From Planctomycetales bacterium (GTDB lineage Bacteria > Planctomycetota > Planctomycetia > Pirellulales > Pirellulaceae): a stretch of 40,520 bases of DNA. The notes beneath the pieces were generated by a model that was not told the DNA's origin, made no database searches, and saw only the letters and a program-made list of their open reading frames with translations. This document shows positions 16,384 through 24,308 of this stretch, one piece after another. Location of the stretch: NCBI GenBank assembly GCA_020427005.1, contig JAGQOY010000040.1, positions 1 to 40,520 on the forward strand, given 5' to 3'. The number at the start of each line of letters is the position of its first letter. Position 1 is the stretch's first letter. The position numbers and the translations under genes are program-made.

Positions 16384-17805
16384 ATGAGATTTCCTTGCCT
16401 TGTAGTTTATGTTGTACTATTGGGATGTGTATTGGGGTCCGCCAACGGGCAAACTTCCAAGCCCAACATCGTATTGCTGCTTACCGATGATCAGTGCTTT
16501 GACACAATTTCTGCCTTGGGGCATCCCGAAGTTAAGACTCCCAACCTCGATCGCTTGGCTCATCGCGGAGTTGCCTTCACAAATGCTTATAACATGGGAG
16601 GCTGGAATGGTGCCATTTGTGTCGCCAGCCGAACCATGATGAACACCGGACGTTTCATTTGGCGTGCTCACCAGCTAGATAGCAAAGAGAAGCTACAAGA
16701 GCGAGCCGCAGAACGAAAAATGTTCTCGCAGCGCTTGCATGATGCAGGTTATACGACGTATATGTCTGGCAAATGGCATGTCAAGATCGACGCGGAAGAG
16801 ATATTCGATCACGTTCGGCATGTTCGTCCTGGCATGCCCAAAGATACTCCTTCAAGTTACTCGCGCCCCAACGACAAAGACGATTGGCATCCTTGGGATA
16901 CCGCATTGGGAGGCTTTTGGGAAGGTGGAAAGCACTGGAGCGAAGTACTTGCGGACGATGCACTTGATTATATTTCCATGGCGAAGGAAGATTCGCGACC
17001 ATACTTTATGTACTTGGCCTTCAATGCGCCTCATGACCCCCGCCAAAGCCCAAAAGAATTTGTGGACATGTACCCGAGACAGCAGATTGCAATTCCAATC
17101 AACTTTCTTCCAGAAAACCCATTTATGGAGCAAATGGGAGCCGGCAAAAGCCTGAGGGATGAAAAATTGTCGTCCTGGCCGCGTACTGCGGCCGCCGTTC
17201 AATTACACAGGCAAGAGTACTACGCATTGATTACCCATTTGGATACACAAATAGGACGAATTCTTGATGCCCTTGAAACTTCAGGGCAAGCGGATAACAC
17301 CTACATTGTGATGACGGCCGATCATGGATTGGCTTGTGGCCAACATGGACTGTTGGGCAAACAAAGCATGTACGAGCATAGTATGAAAGCCCCCTTGCTA
17401 GTTGCAGGGCCTGGAATTCCGCGCGACAAGCGAATTAGTGCTCCGGTGTATGTACAGGATTTCATGGCAACCGCCTTGGATTGGGCGGACGTGAGCGACA
17501 CAGAGGACGTCGAATTCCGTAGTCTACTTCCACTGATAGCGGGCGTCCGTAGCCAGCAATACTCAACCATTTATGGTGCCTATGAGATGAATCGCCAACG
17601 CATGATTCGCTCTGGCAACTACAAACTCATCTATTATCCCCAAGCCGATAAATATTTGTTATTCAACGTTGCTAGTGACCCATATGAATTGGAGGATCTC
17701 TCCGAGAATGCTGCATTCGGACCACAGTTTGCAAGCCTTCAGGTGCAACTGAATCAATTAATGAGCGACATGGGAGACCCGATGCTGCAGAATCAGGCCC
17801 AGTAG
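16384..17805 (+). CDS. Secreted sulfatase (Cys-type)
   Basis: Formylglycine-dependent sulfatase that removes sulfate esters, probably from polysaccharide, outside the cytoplasm. It has a signal peptide at residues 1-22 (hydrophobic, ending SANGQ) and metal-binding Asp35-Asp36 in LLLTDDQ. The maturation motif CVASRTMMNTGR has Cys79 to be converted to formylglycine (C-x-A-x-R variant). Further conserved segments are YTTYMSGKWH and VMTADHGLACGQHGLLGKQS. The length of 473 aa is normal. It lies 168 nt downstream of the fucose-type oxidation genes on the same strand, which suggests a sulfated deoxy-sugar polymer as substrate; that is inference. The ATG has no strong ribosome binding site. Confidence 0.93.
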   Translation: MRFPCLVVYVVLLGCVLGSANGQTSKPNIVLLLTDDQCFDTISALGHPEVKTPNLDRLAHRGVAFTNAYNMGGWNGAICVASRTMMNTGRFIWRAHQLDSKEKLQERAAERKMFSQRLHDAGYTTYMSGKWHVKIDAEEIFDHVRHVRPGMPKDTPSSYSRPNDKDDWHPWDTALGGFWEGGKHWSEVLADDALDYISMAKEDSRPYFMYLAFNAPHDPRQSPKEFVDMYPRQQIAIPINFLPENPFMEQMGAGKSLRDEKLSSWPRTAAAVQLHRQEYYALITHLDTQIGRILDALETSGQADNTYIVMTADHGLACGQHGLLGKQSMYEHSMKAPLLVAGPGIPRDKRISAPVYVQDFMATALDWADVSDTEDVEFRSLLPLIAGVRSQQYSTIYGAYEMNRQRMIRSGNYKLIYYPQADKYLLFNVASDPYELEDLSENAAFGPQFASLQVQLNQLMSDMGDPMLQNQAQ

Positions 17806-18130
17806 TTGCCAACAGATTACACTTCCCGCTGAACGCAGGAATTGCGTAACGCAACTCACTCTCACACGGAGAATTCGAGCCCACTCAAACGACTTGAGCC
17901 CTAGACGCTACTCCGCCTGTGAGAAATACGAACTCATCGGAGCAGGCCTCCAGGGCCCTCCAAACCGTTTTCCAAATGCGCCGCAATATTGCTCTCACTT
18001 ATGGGGGGCCTCGAGGCATGGTTAATGGCTCAGTTTGCCTGGTTTCACGCCTGAAAATCTGCGACGATGATGGATCAAGGGTGTCAATCGTGGGCCACAG
18101 GATGGAATCTGTAAAGTCAGGAGCTAAGTA
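17806..18130. other. Left flank of the DUF5131-TcmP cassette
   Basis: About 325 nt without a supportable gene. It holds a short palindrome TTGCGT-A-ACGCAA (17842-17854), which is not a terminator because no T-run follows. A 70-codon open frame starting GTG 17919 ends at 18131, overlapping the DUF5131 ATG by one base; its sequence has no family features and is probably chance or a remnant. AGGAG at 18119-18123 is a good ribosome binding site for the ATG at 18131. Confidence 0.5.
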
Positions 18131-18943
18131 ATGAGTCAAAACTCGAGTATCGAATGGACAGACGCGACCTGGAATCCAGTCCGAGGATGCACCCAGATCA
18201 GCCCTGGGTGCGCACGATGCTACGCCAAGACTTTCGCGGAGCGGTTTCGCGGCGTACCGGATCACCCATATGAACAGGGGTTTGACCTGCGATTGGTTCC
18301 TCAGAAGCTTTCGGAGCCACTTCGTTGGAAACAGTCGCGACAGATCTTTGTTAATTCAATGAGTGATCTGTTCCACGACGAGATACCAACTGAGTACATT
18401 GTCAAGGTTGCGAGAACGATGTCGCTCGCAAACTGGCATACCTATCAAGTTCTGACGAAGCGATCGGAGCGTCTGAGCGAAATGTTGGAGAACGAGCTGA
18501 AGTTCGCGTCCGATTTGCAGCATATCTGGTGGGGCGTCAGCGTCGAAAATCGTCGACATGGGCTTCCACGATGTGACCGACTGAGGCGAGTAAGTGCTCG
18601 AATGAAGTTTCTCTCCGTCGAACCGCTGATCGAAGATCTGGGGGAGTTTAGTCTAGATGGAATCGATTGGGTGATTGTCGGAGGTGAAAGTGGAGTAGGC
18701 GCGAGGCCGATCCAGAAAGAATGGGTGCGCGGAATTCGTCGGCTTTGCCGAAGGCACGAGATTCCTTTCTTCTTCAAGCAATGGGGCGGCGTGCGAAAGA
18801 AGAAAGCTGGCCGCGTCCTAGACGGTAGAACATACGACGAGATGCCAGCAATCACGGTATTGCCGATGCCAACCGACGAAACCAGGCAGGCACTGATCGC
18901 AGAGGTTGAAAACGAGAGTACGGAGGAGTTTCAGCTGGCATGA
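18131..18943 (+). CDS. Three-Cys-motif protein (DUF5131, phage Gp37/Gp68 family)
   Basis: Protein of the Gp37/Gp68 (DUF5131, PF07505) family, related to radical-SAM-type enzymes. The N-terminal signature is visible: IEWTDATWNPVRGC, then TQISPGCARCY, giving Cys20, Cys27 and Cys30 (C-x6-C-x2-C), presumably a 4Fe-4S ligand set. Further conserved blocks are IFVNSMSDLFHDEIP, YQVLTKRSERL, WWGVSVEN, KFLSVEPLIEDL, WVIVGGESG and FFFKQWGG. The length of 270 aa fits the family. AGGAG lies 7 nt before the ATG. The reaction of this family is not established. It overlaps the TcmP gene by four bases, so the two are almost certainly cotranslated partners. The family is common on phages and mobile islands. 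Base composition looks richer in GC than the neighbouring catabolic genes. Confidence 0.92.
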   Translation: MSQNSSIEWTDATWNPVRGCTQISPGCARCYAKTFAERFRGVPDHPYEQGFDLRLVPQKLSEPLRWKQSRQIFVNSMSDLFHDEIPTEYIVKVARTMSLANWHTYQVLTKRSERLSEMLENELKFASDLQHIWWGVSVENRRHGLPRCDRLRRVSARMKFLSVEPLIEDLGEFSLDGIDWVIVGGESGVGARPIQKEWVRGIRRLCRRHEIPFFFKQWGGVRKKKAGRVLDGRTYDEMPAITVLPMPTDETRQALIAEVENESTEEFQLA

Positions 18944-20100
18944 ACGGACTCGAAGGGCTTTACGACGGTCGAGAACAAACTCTAGCTAAACATGAAGTGC
19001 TGCGTCGATATCTTCAACGATTTGCGTTCATTATAGGTTCATGGAGCCAATCAATTACTTACGTGGACTGCTACTCGGGCCCATGGGATGAAAGATCTGA
19101 AGAATTTGCGGACACTTCGTTCGGTATCGCGATCGAACAACTCCGAGCTGCAAAGAGGGATCTGGGAATGGAAATACGGCTCAGGTGTTTTTTCATCGAG
19201 CGGAATAAGGAGGCTTGCCGGAAATTAGAAAACTTCGTTTCGCGTTTTGATGACATAGAGATTGAAACTCGAAATGCCGATTTTGAAAACAGCATCAGTG
19301 ACATCCTGAAGTTCGTTCGGGCTGACTCGAAGACGTTTCCGTTTTTCTTGATCGATCCAAAGGGATGGAGTATTCCTTTGGACGTGATCCGGCCTCTCCT
19401 AGAATGTCAGCCAGGCGAAGTTCTGATTACTTTCATGCTCGAGTTCATTAGACGGTTCGTCGAGCATCCGGAGCCTGTTATCCAGCGAACTTTCGATGCA
19501 CTCTACGGGGAAACTGGAATTGCTAAGAAATTCCGAGATTTACGAGGGGACGCGCGTGACGACGCATTATTGCATGAGTACTTGCAGCGAGTGAAGAGGG
19601 CAGGTGGCTTTGAATTAGCCAGTTCCTCTCTTGTCCTTCATCCGCAAAAGGCTCGAAAGCACTTCAATCTTGTTTACCTAACTCGACACCATCGTGGAAT
19701 CGAAGTCTTTAAGGAAGCCGAGAAAGCCGCCATGCAGGCAATGGAGTCCGCAAGGGCTGCAGCAGCTCAACGTCGGCGTCAATCTGGAGGACAAATGGAG
19801 TTCCTTGATGCAGAGGATATGCACAATGATACGTACTTCAACGGACTACGCGTTAGGCATTTGTCATCCATTTCAGACAAGCTGATGCGATTACTCCAGA
19901 CGCATAGCGAACTTATGTACGACGATTTATGGGCATGTGGTCTTGAAAGTCCCCTGATATGGCCGACAGACATTTCAGCTCAAATGCTAAAGTGGCGTGA
20001 CTCAAAAGTAATTGCGATGCACGGCATGAAAGCCTCTGAGCGAGTTCCAAAAACCAGATCACAGCATCGCGTTTCGCTTGTAGGTGGTGCGGGGGCTTGA
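18940..20100 (+). CDS. tcmP: Three-Cys-motif partner protein TcmP
   Basis: Partner of the upstream three-Cys-motif protein (TIGR04474-type family). The ATGA overlap at 18940-18943 couples their translation. In the sequence, residues 41-49 (YVDCYSGPW) resemble methyltransferase motif I. FFIERN (84-89) places an acidic residue at the end of a second strand, RNADF follows near 111-115, and IDPKGWS (138-144) sits where a DPPY-like motif would lie. This reads as a Rossmann methyltransferase-like fold with a changed active site (DPKG in place of the DPFG more usual in TcmP). An Ala/Arg-rich helix (about 262-288) precedes a C-terminal winged-helix-like region (about 300-365). The length is 386 aa. 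The biochemical role is unknown. Cassette behaviour suggests a mobile or defence-like pair. Confidence 0.9.
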   Translation: MNGLEGLYDGREQTLAKHEVLRRYLQRFAFIIGSWSQSITYVDCYSGPWDERSEEFADTSFGIAIEQLRAAKRDLGMEIRLRCFFIERNKEACRKLENFVSRFDDIEIETRNADFENSISDILKFVRADSKTFPFFLIDPKGWSIPLDVIRPLLECQPGEVLITFMLEFIRRFVEHPEPVIQRTFDALYGETGIAKKFRDLRGDARDDALLHEYLQRVKRAGGFELASSSLVLHPQKARKHFNLVYLTRHHRGIEVFKEAEKAAMQAMESARAAAAQRRRQSGGQMEFLDAEDMHNDTYFNGLRVRHLSSISDKLMRLLQTHSELMYDDLWACGLESPLIWPTDISAQMLKWRDSKVIAMHGMKASERVPKTRSQHRVSLVGGAGA

Positions 20101-20833
20101 AGTCCTGCTGAGCCATGAAGTCGAAACGATCTATTGGATGTTCGACGCATACGCCAACACCGCGCCCAGAAAAAGTTCGACGCCCGCACGCGTACGAGCG
20201 GCGACCACAAACCCCGGTCGCTGCGGGCCGCCCTGCATCGAAGAGATCACGCTATATGTGACTGACTGTGGCCAATGCAAATTTGCGGTTCCATCGCGGC
20301 ACTATCCACCTCAGTGGGCCGTACTAGTCGAATGCGTCCCTGGCGACCAATTGGCTTCGATGGATCAAGAGAATGAGCATGATAAGCCCCAAGGTCGGAT
20401 TCGCCTGCCGGATGGATTCGTCACCAATTCCACGAGAATTACTCCCAGTTGCTCGTTGTGGAGCGTCAGTTGCCTCATCACTGTTTGTCCGAGTACGATT
20501 ACGAGTGCCAGGCGGTATTCGAGTACGGTCAAAGCCATATCAACATTTTCTTGGTGCTCGGGTGGATGCCAACAAAAAAGATCACCATTTATAACGACTG
20601 TAACGACCCTAACTTGCCGATAAACTCAATCTGTCCCAACGCGGCGAGCTTTTCCTTGGACTAGTCATTAGTACATCTAAGAAAGTGCTATTTTTCCTTG
20701 GGGAGAGCTATCACTGCAAGGTTGATGCAGATCTCATGGGGACCCGTAGCGAACTTTTTCGGTGAGAACCTAGCTCCATGGAGCAGCTTAGCGCTACAAG
20801 AATTTGATCTGGAAAATAGAAAAGGAGTTTGCG
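20101..20833. other. Gene-poor region after the TcmP cassette
   Basis: About 730 nt with no gene I can support. Several frames on both strands stay open for 60-180 codons, but no start has a ribosome binding site and no family features appear. Two stretches look faintly coding: a + frame ending at 20664 (including HENYSQLLVVERQ and YDYECQAVFEYGQ) and a short minus frame around 20125-20230 (MQGGPQRPGFVVAARTRAG). They may be remnants of decayed genes. The last 100 nt should contain the promoter of the glycosyltransferase gene. Confidence 0.45.
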
Positions 20834-21667
20834 TTGACTGTGCCATCTTTGTCTGCTCCAACCAAACATGGACATCTGGCAACAGATCACATCTCAAATG
20901 GCCCCCTACAACAGCTCGACGAGCTGCAACGGCTGACCGAAATCGCGATAGACTCTTATTCTTCAGCCTCTTGTGTACCTCTTTCCGTTGTGATCCCAGT
21001 CTACAATGAGCCGAAGACTGTGCTGGCAATTGTTAGGCAGGTCCGTGAGCTTCCGATTGAAAAGCAAATAATTGTTGTCAATGACGGAAGTACGGATGAA
21101 ACACGGGATAATCTGGCAACACTTGACGCATATGAAGATGTACTCGTGATTCACCACGACAGGAATCAAGGAAAAGGGGCCGCCTTAAGAACGGGATTTG
21201 CGGCCGCTGAGGGTGAGATCATAATTATCCAAGATGCTGATATGGAGTATCGGCCAACAGATATCCTACGTGTCATCAAACCTCTGCAAGCCAATCTGTG
21301 CGATGTAGTGTACGGATCGCGGTATTTGGGCGATTCCAAGCAGGATCCTTCTCGACTCCACCGCTTTGGAAATTGGTTTTTGACCAGGTTTTCGAATCTG
21401 CTAACCGGTTACCGGCTCACCGATATGGAAACCTGTTACAAGGCATTTCGCCGCGAAGTAATCGCATCCATTTCGATTGAGCAATCTAGATTTGGATTTG
21501 AGCCCGAGATTACAGCCAAGATTGCTCAACGTGGAATGAAGATCTTGGAGGTCCCCGTTTCCTATTGCAGCCGCAGTCGTGCCGACGGCAAAAAGATCGG
21601 CTTCAAAGATCTGATTAACACTCTATATTGCATAGTCCGCTACAACGTTTGGAATGACAATTCTTAG
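20834..21667 (+). CDS. Glycosyltransferase family 2 (polyprenyl-phosphate type)
   Basis: GT-A fold glycosyltransferase, similar in wording to dolichyl-/undecaprenyl-phosphate sugar synthases. It transfers a sugar from a nucleotide donor to a lipid or polysaccharide carrier. TTG 20834 is chosen because AAAGGAG lies 6 nt upstream; an ATG 10 codons further upstream has no such site. Motifs: SVVIPVYNEP (51-60), IVVNDGSTDETRD (80-92), NQGKGAALRTGF (111-122), the DxD-like IIQDADMEYRP (131-141), YGSRYLG, and a late CYKAFRREV segment. There is no C-terminal membrane anchor, so it is a soluble or peripheral short form (277 aa). It is monocistronic and convergent with the SDR gene. Confidence 0.91.
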   Translation: MTVPSLSAPTKHGHLATDHISNGPLQQLDELQRLTEIAIDSYSSASCVPLSVVIPVYNEPKTVLAIVRQVRELPIEKQIIVVNDGSTDETRDNLATLDAYEDVLVIHHDRNQGKGAALRTGFAAAEGEIIIIQDADMEYRPTDILRVIKPLQANLCDVVYGSRYLGDSKQDPSRLHRFGNWFLTRFSNLLTGYRLTDMETCYKAFRREVIASISIEQSRFGFEPEITAKIAQRGMKILEVPVSYCSRSRADGKKIGFKDLINTLYCIVRYNVWNDNS

Positions 21668-21701
21668 AGGGTTAATTCATCTGGACTTAGCAGACAAACT
21701 A

Positions 21702-22469
21702 TTAGCGAGAGGTGTAGCGTCGTCCGCCATTAACGTAAATCAATTGTCCATTGACGAACGCTGCTTCCGAGGAGGCTAGCCAGGCAATGGTATTGGCAAC
21801 ATCCTGGGGTTCTCCCCAGCGATTCAAAAGACACTCTTCTTTGGCACGCTGAGTCCAATAGTCGGACGATTCTTGACTCCACGCAGTTCGTATCCAGCCA
21901 GGCGCTACGCAGTTAACCCGTATTTGTGGTCCAACCTCCATCGCCAGAGCTTGGCTAAATGCCATTACGGCGCTTTTGGAGGCGCAAAACAATTGCCCGG
22001 CTTCACCTTCCATCCCGAGATTAGCCTGATCCCACCCCATGTTAATGACTTGGAGCAATAATTGTGGCGATGTTCGGTCCATCAGTTTTCGAGCTACCAG
22101 ACGGCTAAGTCGGATCGTTCCCGCCACGTCCACGTTAAACAACATCTGGAGTTTGGCATAAAAATCCAGTTTGCGATGCCTACCAGTCAAAACATCAGCA
22201 CCCGCGTTGTTTACCCACACCTCGATACCTGAACACCAAGCCCAGGACGCGTCTACAAGCCTCATGCAGGCCTGCGAATCAGAGATATCAGCCGTAATTG
22301 AAAAGACTTTACGCCCTGGAAAATCACTTTGGATCTGTTTTGCAGTTTGCTGCAGTCCACAGAGATTGTGGCGAGCATGGAGAACCAAATCGAAGCCATC
22401 CTTAGCTAGTCGAAAAGCAGTAGCACGACCAATTCCAGATGAACTTCCTGTAACGACGGCTACAGGCAT
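21702..22469 (-). CDS. SDR-family protein lacking the catalytic Tyr
   Basis: Short-chain dehydrogenase/reductase fold. The cofactor site is intact: VVTGSSSGIGRA (TGxxxGIG, 7-14), NNAG (87-90) and NVDVAG (112-117). PGWIRTAW and a C-terminal VNGQLIYVNGG, typical of SDRs, follow. The active site is not intact. The YxxxK motif reads FCASK (Phe161, Lys165), read directly from the codon TTT, and the segment that normally holds the catalytic Ser reads MGWDQAN with no Ser. The length of 255 aa is normal. The protein may bind NAD(P) without the usual chemistry, use other residues, or be a regulator. It is convergent with the glycosyltransferase gene. Confidence 0.9.
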   Translation of the reverse strand: MPVAVVTGSSSGIGRATAFRLAKDGFDLVLHARHNLCGLQQTAKQIQSDFPGRKVFSITADISDSQACMRLVDASWAWCSGIEVWVNNAGADVLTGRHRKLDFYAKLQMLFNVDVAGTIRLSRLVARKLMDRTSPQLLLQVINMGWDQANLGMEGEAGQLFCASKSAVMAFSQALAMEVGPQIRVNCVAPGWIRTAWSQESSDYWTQRAKEECLLNRWGEPQDVANTIAWLASSEAAFVNGQLIYVNGGRRYTSR

Positions 22470-22532
22470 AGATGGAATCCTCCAAAGGGCTTAGGTACCT
22501 TTTGGTTGAAGTACGTTCAGAAAGACCAACAG

Positions 22533-22572
22533 AAAAAAGCTGTGAAGGTCGCTTACCTCCACAGCTCTTTTT
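22533..22572 (-). terminator. Bidirectional-looking terminator after the lipoprotein gene
   Basis: AGCTGTG (22538-22544) pairs with CACAGCT (22560-22566), with an inner AGGT/ACCT and loop CGCTT. It is flanked by A6 on the left and T5 on the right. Read on the minus strand it lies 50 nt past the stop of the lipoprotein gene and ends in a T-run. It could also work on the + strand. Confidence 0.8.
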
Positions 22573-22618
22573 CTGCTGACGTGCCGGGTGTGGCCATCAG
22601 AGTTCCGACTTGATTTCG

Positions 22619-23194
22619 TTAATACAAGCTGCTGGCACCAGTATCTGGGTTGCCACACATGTGGAAGTGATTGTGATCGATGTAGACAACTTCGACTACT
22701 TCGTTATCTTCCTGGGTGTAAGGAATTGGCCAACCGTTTATTACCCGTTCCTTGCAGTAAATGGTGCACTTGTAATGTGCGTGGTGCAGGCTGGCCATGC
22801 CGATGAGTGGAATGAATCGCGGAGGATCAACATAGTCAGCAATTTTTTCTTTGACGATTTGCACGTCATCGCGTTGTTTTTCCCACAGCAAGGGAATCCC
22901 GCCTCGAACCGGTCTGGCCTTTTCAAGTGCCTGCATGACCTCGTCATCGCTTGGTGGATCCAGTGCAACAACTGGCCCTCCTGCGGTCGTAGGACCGATG
23001 ATCGGCACTCTCTCATAACGTTCGTGGTTATTGAACTGGTTTTCTTCAGCGTCTTGGAAATAGGGGCTGATGGGAATTGGGACTCCGAAGGGTCCGAGAT
23101 TAACTCCCTGCGTGATACCTACGCAGCCCGTACTTGCGATTAAGCCACTGGATAAAAGCAGACCGGCAAAAATCTTGTTGAATGTACTAGACAT
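22619..23194 (-). CDS. Putative lipoprotein of unknown function
   Basis: 191-aa exported protein. Residues 1-24 (MSSTFNKIFAGLLLSSGLIA then STGC) form a lipoprotein-type signal with Cys24 as the candidate lipidation site; the lipobox is loose (Ser at -3). The mature part has no catalytic motif I know. It includes a proline-rich segment near residues 37-46 (GVPIPISPY) and a C-terminal block rich in His and Cys (HHAHYKCTIYCKERV, then HNHFHMCGNP near 171-182) that could bind a metal. The start ATG has a GATCGTTCGATG context without a clear ribosome binding site. It is monocistronic, with a strong terminator downstream and an upstream gap of 311 nt. Confidence 0.8.
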   Translation of the reverse strand: MSSTFNKIFAGLLLSSGLIASTGCVGITQGVNLGPFGVPIPISPYFQDAEENQFNNHERYERVPIIGPTTAGGPVVALDPPSDDEVMQALEKARPVRGGIPLLWEKQRDDVQIVKEKIADYVDPPRFIPLIGMASLHHAHYKCTIYCKERVINGWPIPYTQEDNEVVEVVYIDHNHFHMCGNPDTGASSLY

Positions 23195-23505
23195 CGAACG
23201 ATCCCTCGAATCGATCTTGGGTGCTGGAGACTAAACTGGCCCTGGCCCACCCGGCTATTCCTACATTTCGATCCGTTGCACTTGGCATCCGATGCCCTGC
23301 CACAACGAAACTGTGACCGCTTGTCTCCGATCTACATGGTGTATCGTTGTTAAGGTGTGACGAACTTGCGGGTTTTTCCCGTTTTGCTGACGGAAAAATC
23401 GCCCATGATGCAATGCTAGCATGGTGGTGGGGGGCTATTCGGATGCTAATCTGGGAGTTACACCGAACTAAAAGGCTACAAGCAGACCAAATCGAGGAAT
23501 GAGAC
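23195..23505. other. Intergenic region upstream of the lipoprotein gene
   Basis: About 310 nt with no gene, holding the lipoprotein promoter on the minus strand. It contains a small hairpin CGGG-TTTTT-CCCG followed by four T (23369-23385) and a 10-bp palindrome ATGCTAGCAT (23413-23422). Neither can be assigned a role. Confidence 0.4.
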
Positions 23506-24243
23506 TTAGTTGATTACCGGCACCCCATAGCGTGAGTGTAATTCGTTACAGAATTCGGGAGTCAATCGCAGGCCATGGGCGAGTTCTCGCAAATAATTGG
23601 CCTCTGAATTGGAATCGAGATCGATGGCGGACAGAGATATGGTATATACCTGTTGTTCAAGCCCAAGTGGTACCGACCATGCAAAATCTCGAGCGGATAA
23701 GACGCGCGAGAACTCTTCACGAAGAAAGGCCACTGATTCTTGGGTAGGCGTCCCAAGGCGTGCAATAATAGCTTGCTGTTCATCTTGAGTTATCTGACCA
23801 TCTGCCTTGGCTGCCTGGATCATCGCTCGGATGAGAACAATCGCCTGTTCATTGGCACTCAATTCGGGTGTGAATGTACCGGAGCCAGGTGAACGTCCAC
23901 CTCTCGGCGAGACTTCCGGAAAAGTGAATCCCCGATCATGTGCCTGTGGTACCTGGGCCTGTGGAACGGATTGTGGCTGTCGTGAACTTGGGGGCATCTG
24001 ATGCCCCGTGTTCGTTTGCCTATTTTTTGCAACACCCAATAGATCTTCTAGCTCTTGTGCTCTTTCTTCCAGGCTTCGTCGATCCCGAGTCGGTCCAGCC
24101 GAACCACGCGTATCCTTTGGGGTAACGGATGGCATATTGGTGGATTTGGCTCCGCCAATTAGGTCCTTGAGAATCTTCCCTCCCAAGCTGCCGCCTCCCC
24201 CCTTGCCGCCAAGCAATCCGCCAAGAATATCAATTGCATCCAT
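23506..24243 (-). CDS. TerB/DUF533-family protein (YebE-like)
   Basis: Protein with a C-terminal TerB-like helical domain of the DUF533/YebE family. ATG 24243 has GGAAG 9 nt upstream; an in-frame GTG at 24258 would overlap that site. The N-terminus is a Gly-rich stretch (about 5-31: ILGGLLGGKGGGGSLGGKIL). A disordered Ser/Pro/Gln-rich linker follows to about 125. The TerB-like domain is at about 130-245 and contains ANEQAIVLIRAMIQAAKADG, then QITQDEQQAI, which has the acidic helix-loop-helix look of the fold (D at the K-A-D-G turn). The role is unknown; the family is a mix of membrane-associated and stress-related proteins. It is followed on the minus strand by the lipoprotein gene after a 311-nt gap and preceded by a sulfatase gene. 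Confidence 0.82.
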   Translation of the reverse strand: MDAIDILGGLLGGKGGGGSLGGKILKDLIGGAKSTNMPSVTPKDTRGSAGPTRDRRSLEERAQELEDLLGVAKNRQTNTGHQMPPSSRQPQSVPQAQVPQAHDRGFTFPEVSPRGGRSPGSGTFTPELSANEQAIVLIRAMIQAAKADGQITQDEQQAIIARLGTPTQESVAFLREEFSRVLSARDFAWSVPLGLEQQVYTISLSAIDLDSNSEANYLRELAHGLRLTPEFCNELHSRYGVPVIN

Positions 24244-24308
24244 TAACAAATCTTCCACTTAATTGGGATATTTACTTTGCAGAACTCTACACCTGAAATA
24301 GACGAGGC

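Noticed and set aside
17919..18131. 70-codon GTG frame overlapping the DUF5131 ATG by one base
   Set aside because: The overlap is neat, but the sequence is featureless, the start lacks a ribosome binding site and the AGGAG at 18119-18123 serves the DUF5131 gene.
20324..20536. Minus-strand open stretch of about 70 codons
   Set aside because: No upstream start codon before most of it and an Arg/Thr-rich, low-complexity reading; more like a chance frame.
20084..20623. 179-codon open frame on the + strand after TcmP
   Set aside because: It begins inside the TcmP gene, has no ribosome binding site, shows no family features and shares its region with other equally open frames, so it is not reported as a gene.
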